Positions 59,925 through 64,000 of a DNA stretch of 64,000 nt are shown in pieces. A program made the translations under genes and the position numbers. Each line of letters opens with the position of its first letter. Positions within the stretch are counted from its first letter, which is position 1. The DNA comes from Streptomyces sp. ITFR-16 (lineage in GTDB: Bacteria; Actinomycetota; Actinomycetes; Streptomycetales; Streptomycetaceae), in NCBI RefSeq assembly GCF_031844705.1, contig NZ_CP134609.1:5518001-5582000 (forward strand), read 5' to 3'. The notes beneath the pieces were generated by a model that saw nothing but the letters and a program-made list of their open reading frames with translations, did no database searches and was not told where the DNA came from.

Positions 59925-59948
59925 GCGGCGGGTCCGACCACCCGCCGC
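59925..59948 (+). terminator. Hairpin after tiny ORF
   Basis: GCGGCGGGT (59925-59933) and ACCCGCCGC (59940-59948) form a perfect 9-bp stem with CCGACC loop, just after the tiny ORF. It could be a terminator or attenuator for the downstream gene. Confidence 0.5.
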
Positions 59949-60007
59949 CCGCCGGATCGATCCAGGGCCGTGACAGGCCCCACTTTCACCACGAATGGGA
60001 GAGCCCC

Positions 60008-60241
60008 GTGGCCAAGAGCCGTAACAACCTTCTCGGCGTCGGCGGACAGCGCAAGAAGCTGTCCCGCGCCGAGCAGCAGGGCGCAGGCCCCGCGCGCGAC
60101 GCCGACCGGAAGACGGCCGCCGAGCAGAAGCAGGAGCTGCTGCGCAAGATGCGGGAGCGTGCCGCCGGCACCGAGCAGGCGGACGCCGCCGGGCCGGACG
60201 CCCAGGACGCCCCGGAGCAGGAGACCCCGGAGCGGAGCTGA
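60008..60241 (+). CDS. DUF6243-type small protein
   Basis: A 77-residue, highly charged protein starting AKSRNNLLGVGGQRKKLSRAEQQG, which I recall as the DUF6243 signature of Streptomyces. The N-terminus is basic, the middle is a predicted charged helix (RKTAAEQKQELLRKMRERA), and the C-terminus is acidic and disordered-looking. GTG 60008 has GGGAGAG upstream. Function is unknown. A strong hairpin follows at 60326. Confidence 0.85.
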   Translation: MAKSRNNLLGVGGQRKKLSRAEQQGAGPARDADRKTAAEQKQELLRKMRERAAGTEQADAAGPDAQDAPEQETPERS

Positions 60242-60325
60242 CCTCCCGCCGCGCCGTGCGGCCCGCACCGTGCGGGCGGCACGTCCGGCAGGACCCCGCA
60301 CGTCCGGCAGGGCACCCGAACGACC

Positions 60326-60358
60326 GTGGGCCCGGAACACCTCGTGTTCCGGGCCCAC
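60326..60358. terminator. Strong hairpin between DUF6243 gene and MFS gene
   Basis: A perfect 15-bp stem, GTGGGCCCGGAACAC (60326-60340) with GTGTTCCGGGCCCAC (60344-60358), closes a CTC loop. It lies between convergent genes and could stop both transcripts. Confidence 0.9.
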
Positions 60359-60395
60359 ACCCGTACCGCGGGGCACTCCCGTGCCCCGCCTCACC

Positions 60396-61865
60396 TCACC
60401 TCACCGTGCGCGGCAGCCGCAGGCTCAGCAGGGTTGTCAGGGCGACCGCTGCCAGCTGGACCAGCAGGGTCACGATCAGCGCGTCCCGCATGCCCGAGCC
60501 CGGCACCAGCGACAGGAACAGTGAACCGAGCGTCGCCACCCCCAGCGCCAGCGCCGCCTGCTGGGTCGTCGTCATGACCCCGCCGCCGACACCGGCCCGC
60601 TCCGCCGGCACGTCCGAGAGGACGATGCGGAACAGGACGGGCAGCTGGAGGCCCTGGCCGAGACCGGCGACCGCCATGCCCGGGGCCAGCCCCGCCAGTC
60701 CGAGGCCCGACCAGCCGTGCTGGACCGTCAGGGCGAGCACCCCCACTCCGGCCGCCTGGATCAGCCCGCCGGCCGTCACGACCCGGCTGCCGTAGCGGCG
60801 GACCAGCCGGGGCCCGGCCAGCGAGGCCGCGAAGAACGCCACCGCCATCGGGGCCATGGACAGGCCCGACGCCGCCGGGCCCAGCTCCAGCCCCTGCTGG
60901 AGCGCCACCGCGATGACGAACATGAAGCCGCCGAAGCCGATCGAGAACGGCACCACCAGCGCCAGCCCGCGCCGCAGCGAGTCCAGCCGCAGCAGGCTCG
61001 GCGGGATCAGCGGGATCAGCCCGCGCCGGTCCGCGCGCCGCTCCACCCGGTAGAAGGCTGCCGCCGCGAACGGGAACAGCGCCAGCGACACCCACGTCCA
61101 CAGCGGCCAGCCGGCGGCCCGTCCCTCGGTGAGCGGGGCCAGCAGCGTCACCAGGGACACGGCGAGCAGCAGGGTGCCCGGTACGTCGACGGGCGCGGGG
61201 CGCTCCGAACGCGTCTCCGGCACCGCGCGGGCGGCCAGCACCAGCCCGACCGCCGCCACGGGGACGTTGACCAGGAACACCGAGCGCCATCCCGCGCTCT
61301 CGCCGAACACCGACGACAGCGGCGCGGCGGCGACCAGCACCCCGCCCAGGATCTGGCCGGCGACCATGGAGAGCCCGGCCGTCGCCCCGTACAGGCTCAT
61401 CGCGCGGGCCCGGCGGTGGCCCGAGGTGGCCGCCTGGATGGTGGCGAGCACCTGCGGGAGCATCAGGGCCGCCGACGCGCCCTGCGCCACCCGCGCCCCG
61501 ACCAGCGTCCAGGCGTCCGGAGCGAGCCCGCAGGCCAGCGAGGTGAGCCCGAACGCGGCGATGCCCAGCAGGAAGAGCCGGCGCCGCCCGGCCATGTCGC
61601 CGAGCCGGCCGCCGAGGACGAGCAGGACGGCGTAGGAGAGGCCGTAGCCCGCGACGACCAGTTCCAGCAGGGCGGGTCCCGCCGCGAGATCGTGGTCGAT
61701 GGTGGGCAGGGCGACGTTCACGATGAAGAAGTCGATCAGGGGGAGGGCCGCGCCCAGGAGCACGGTGAACAGCCCCAGCGCGCCGAGCACCGGGGTGGGG
61801 TGGTCGCGCCGCACCACCTGGCCGGTGGTGGCGTATGTCTTCGGGCGTACAGAGGATTCACTCAC
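60396..61865 (-). CDS. MFS transporter (DHA2-like)
   Basis: A 489-residue transporter with about 14 helices, starting SESSVRPKTYATTGQVV. Motifs are LPLIDFFIVNVALPTIDHDLA, motif A-like GGRLGDMAGRRRLFLLG, the LSMVAGQILGGVLVA helix and MTTTQQAALALGVATLG near the end. GTG 61865 is chosen because upstream residues are not family-like, though its ribosome site is weak. Divergent from an HTH regulator, as at 37.9-40.3 kb. Drug or lipid efflux is likely; the substrate is unknown. Confidence 0.88.
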   Translation of the reverse strand: MSESSVRPKTYATTGQVVRRDHPTPVLGALGLFTVLLGAALPLIDFFIVNVALPTIDHDLAAGPALLELVVAGYGLSYAVLLVLGGRLGDMAGRRRLFLLGIAAFGLTSLACGLAPDAWTLVGARVAQGASAALMLPQVLATIQAATSGHRRARAMSLYGATAGLSMVAGQILGGVLVAAAPLSSVFGESAGWRSVFLVNVPVAAVGLVLAARAVPETRSERPAPVDVPGTLLLAVSLVTLLAPLTEGRAAGWPLWTWVSLALFPFAAAAFYRVERRADRRGLIPLIPPSLLRLDSLRRGLALVVPFSIGFGGFMFVIAVALQQGLELGPAASGLSMAPMAVAFFAASLAGPRLVRRYGSRVVTAGGLIQAAGVGVLALTVQHGWSGLGLAGLAPGMAVAGLGQGLQLPVLFRIVLSDVPAERAGVGGGVMTTTQQAALALGVATLGSLFLSLVPGSGMRDALIVTLLVQLAAVALTTLLSLRLPRTVR

Positions 61866-61892
61866 GCCATCGACGATCGCTCGCTCCGGAGC

Positions 61893-61961
61893 CTGGTACC
61901 AGAGTGTCTTTATCCTGGTACAAACACCACCTGGCACCGCACGGGCAGCACCTGGCACCGC
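61893..61961. promoter_or_regulatory. Four CTGGyAC repeats in MFS/HTH intergenic region
   Basis: CTGGTACC (61893), CTGGTACA (61915), CTGGCACC (61931) and CTGGCACC (61952) are four same-orientation repeats 22, 16 and 21 bp apart. The first forms the palindrome CTGGTACCAG, and the last two are part of a 13-bp direct repeat (CACCTGGCACCGC). TTATCC between the first two may be a -10. They are candidate operator sites of the divergent HTH regulator. Confidence 0.65.
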
Positions 61962-61997
61962 CCCTGTCCGGTCCCGCACCCTGGAGGCATGACGACG

Positions 61998-62921
61998 ATG
62001 GTGACGGCAGCACGGAAGGACGCCGGAGCGGCGCGGACCGCGCAGGCCCCCTCGGCCGGGATCAGCGGTCCGGACACGCCCGAGCCCGAGATCCGCCGCC
62101 ACGAGCTGGCGGACTTCCTGCGCAGTCGCCGCGAGCGGATCACCCCTGAGCAGGTGGGGCTGGTCCGGGGCCGTCGCAGGCGCACGCCGGGGCTGCGGCG
62201 CGAGGAGGTCGCCCAGCTCTCCGCCGTCGGCGTCACCTGGTACACCTGGCTCGAACAGGCCCGGGACATCCAGGTCTCGCCCCAGGTCCTGGACGCACTC
62301 GCCCGCGCGCTGCTGCTCGACCGCAGCGAGCGCTCCCATCTCTTCTCCCTCGCGGGGGCCGTCGACCCCGCGCCCGGCACGGAGTGCCCGAGCATCACCC
62401 CGGCCCTGCGCACCATGCTGGGGCAGCTGGAGCCGATTCCGGCCTGTGTGCAGAACAGCCGTTACGACGTCCTCGCCCACAACCGGACCTACGGGCGGCT
62501 GCTCTGCGACATGGACGCGGTCGCGCCCGAGGACCGCAACGTCATGCTGCTGGCCTACACGAACGAGCAGTGGCGCTCCTCGGTCATGGACATCGACGAG
62601 GTGACCCGGCTGCTGACCGCCAAATTCCGGGCCGCGATGGCCGAGCACCTCGCCGAACCCGCCTGGAAGGCGCTGCTCAAGCGGCTGGACGCGGCCTCAC
62701 CCGAATTCCGGGAGACCTGGGCGCGGCACGAGGTGGTGGGCGCCGGCGGCCGGTCCAAGATCTTCCGCAACGCCCATGTCGGGCTGTTGCGGGTGGAGAC
62801 CACCGACCTCTGGCTCGGCCCCTCCGCCGGACCGAGGCTGGTGACCTACGTGCCCCGCGACGAGGAGACCCGGGAGCGGCTGGAGCGCCTTCAGGACCTG
62901 GTGCTCGCGGACGAGGGCTGA
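61998..62921 (+). CDS. HTH (XRE) regulator with MmyB-like ligand-binding domain
   Basis: A 307-residue regulator homologous to the one at 39457-40350. The HTH (about 25-105; RRRTPGLRREEVAQLSAVGVTWYTWLEQARDIQVSPQVLDALARALLLD) and a MmyB-like ligand domain (IPACVQNSRYDVLAHNRTYGRLLCDM) are present. ATG 61998 has GGAGG ten bases upstream; ATG 61989 would leave only 1 nt and seems less likely. The 3' end overlaps the next gene, convergent, by 31 bp. Confidence 0.87.
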   Translation: MVTAARKDAGAARTAQAPSAGISGPDTPEPEIRRHELADFLRSRRERITPEQVGLVRGRRRRTPGLRREEVAQLSAVGVTWYTWLEQARDIQVSPQVLDALARALLLDRSERSHLFSLAGAVDPAPGTECPSITPALRTMLGQLEPIPACVQNSRYDVLAHNRTYGRLLCDMDAVAPEDRNVMLLAYTNEQWRSSVMDIDEVTRLLTAKFRAAMAEHLAEPAWKALLKRLDAASPEFRETWARHEVVGAGGRSKIFRNAHVGLLRVETTDLWLGPSAGPRLVTYVPRDEETRERLERLQDLVLADEG

Positions 62922-64000
62922 CCGGCCGGGGGGCCGGACGCGGCGCCGACCGACGGCTCGGCCAGCCGCTCCGCCGTCCGGCGGGCGGTGCCGCGCGCCC
63001 AGCGTCCGCTGCTCAGGGCCCCGACGAGCAGGACGCAGACCCCGCATCCGGTCACGATCCACCAGGCGGGCCTGCTCGCGTCCACGAAGCCGCCCGAGGA
63101 GCCGCCGTACGAGGCGCCGGCGCCGGTCACCCCGGCGGCGAGGACCGCCCCGATCACGGCGACACCGAGCGTCTGGCCGATCTGCCGGCTGGTGGAGGCG
63201 ACGGCCGCCGCCACGCCCGCCTGGGCGCGGGGCATCCCGGAGACGGCGGTGTTGGTGATGGGCGCGTTCACCGAGCCGAAGCCCAGGCCGAACAGGACGT
63301 ACGCGGTGAACATCAGCGGGGTCTCGGTCTCCGCGTCGAACGCCGCGAACATCAGCCCGCTCGCCGCCATCGCGACGCCCGCGACCAGCAGTGGGATACG
63401 CGGCCCGCGCGTGGCGACGAGCCGGCCCGCCAGCGGGGGCAGGACACAGACCACGGCCGCCATCGGCAGCATGTACAGACCGGCGTCCAGCGCGCTCAGC
63501 CCCCGCACGTCCTGGAGGTACAGGGTGTTGAGGAAGAGGAAGCCGCCCAGCGCGGCGAACGCGCTGACCGCGATGACGGTGGCCCCGCTGAACGGCACGC
63601 TGTGGAAGAACCGCAGATCGATCAGGGGGTCGGTGCGGCGGGGCTCGTACACCAGCAGCCCCGCCAGCGCGGCCGCCGCGAGCCCGGCGAAGAACAGGAT
63701 CTCCGCCGAGGTCCAGCCCTTCTGCGGCGCCTCGATGATCGCGTACGTCAGCGAGCCGAGCAGCGCGATCACCAGCAGCTGGCCCACCGGGTCGGGGCGG
63801 CGGGCCCGCTGGGCGCGGGACTCGGGGACGTACCGCAGCGTGAGCAGCAGGGCGGCCAGGCCGACCGGGAGGTTGATCCAGAAGATCGAGCGCCAGCCGA
63901 CCGAGTCGACCAGGGCGCCGCCGACCACCGGGCCCGCCGCCATGGAGATGCCGACGACACCGCCCCAGACACCGATCGCGCGGGCGCGCTCGCGGGGGTC
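62891..64000 (-). CDS. MFS transporter, 5' part outside window (partial)
   Basis: C-terminal part (about 369 residues) of a DHA2-type transporter. The frame is open to the window end, beginning PRERARAIGVWGGVVGISMAAGPVVGGALVDSVGWRSIFWINLPVG, the family stretch that follows helix 4. The N-terminal helices are not in the window. The internal ATG at 63943 is not the start. Convergent with the HTH gene, with 31 bp overlap. Confidence 0.9.
   Translation of the reverse strand, partial: DPRERARAIGVWGGVVGISMAAGPVVGGALVDSVGWRSIFWINLPVGLAALLLTLRYVPESRAQRARRPDPVGQLLVIALLGSLTYAIIEAPQKGWTSAEILFFAGLAAAALAGLLVYEPRRTDPLIDLRFFHSVPFSGATVIAVSAFAALGGFLFLNTLYLQDVRGLSALDAGLYMLPMAAVVCVLPPLAGRLVATRGPRIPLLVAGVAMAASGLMFAAFDAETETPLMFTAYVLFGLGFGSVNAPITNTAVSGMPRAQAGVAAAVASTSRQIGQTLGVAVIGAVLAAGVTGAGASYGGSSGGFVDASRPAWWIVTGCGVCVLLVGALSSGRWARGTARRTAERLAEPSVGAASGPPAGQPSSASTRS

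Noticed and set aside
1..64000. CRISPR array, prophage, IS element or biosynthetic cluster
   Set aside because: No regularly spaced repeat-spacer array, transposase, integrase, phage structural gene or PKS/NRPS gene is seen anywhere in the window.

Overview
This is a high-GC chromosomal segment from a Streptomyces species or a very close relative. The evidence is very strong GC bias at third codon positions, GTG starts and GTGA/ATGA overlaps, a near absence of TTA codons, and Streptomyces-type gene content: hrcA-dnaJ with a CIRCE element, a tricorn protease homologue, a zur-znuABC cluster, a leuA leader peptide and an RsbW/GAF/SpoIIE phosphatase. It is mostly core chromosome. I see no prophage, IS element, CRISPR array, rRNA, tRNA or secondary-metabolite cluster.

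Layout. 0-9 kb: 3' part of a DegV-family gene, a short palindromic repeat array, the DNA-uptake pair comEA-comEC, a PPOX-family protein, arylamine N-acetyltransferase, a YceI-like protein, holA and rpsT. 9-17 kb: lepA, a long-chain acyl-CoA synthetase, a multidomain SpoIIE-type phosphatase carrying the only in-frame TTA (bldA-type) codon found, and hemW. 16.7-21.3 kb (minus strand): a 954-residue membrane protein joining a cytoplasmic part to an extracellular type I periplasmic-binding domain, a DUF3097 protein and an MBL-fold hydrolase. 21.4-31.9 kb: hrcA-dnaJ heat-shock operon, nitronate monooxygenase, rsmE, a lipoprotein, tricorn protease, HIT protein, RNase Z and an adenine/adenosine deaminase. 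31.8-34.6 kb: an MFS transporter divergent from a PfkB kinase, with a CRP-like site between them. 34.7-42.5 kb: phoH-ybeY-corC-mmcQ, a MFS/HTH module, a cytidine-deaminase-like pseudoenzyme, a broken surface-protein locus and era.

42.5-46.1 kb: a protealysin-like M4 peptidase with its probable emfourin inhibitor (minus strand), then leuA with an attenuator leader peptide. 46.2-52.9 kb: a zinc-ribbon TerB-like protein, an MMPL exporter with a histidine kinase/response regulator pair in one operon, recO and uppS. 53-57.7 kb: zur and znuABC with two Zur boxes, then glyS. 57.8-64 kb: a small zinc-ribbon protein, an aldo/keto reductase-TetR pair with a clear operator, a DUF6243-type protein preceded by a tiny possible leaderless ORF, a second MFS/HTH module and a further MFS gene cut by the window end.

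The most unusual items are the 954-residue fusion protein, the TTA codon in the phosphatase, the collapsed secreted-protein locus next to era, the deaminase-like protein without zinc ligands, the peptidase-emfourin pair, the 9-codon ORF plus hairpin before the DUF6243 gene, and several unassigned palindromic operators.
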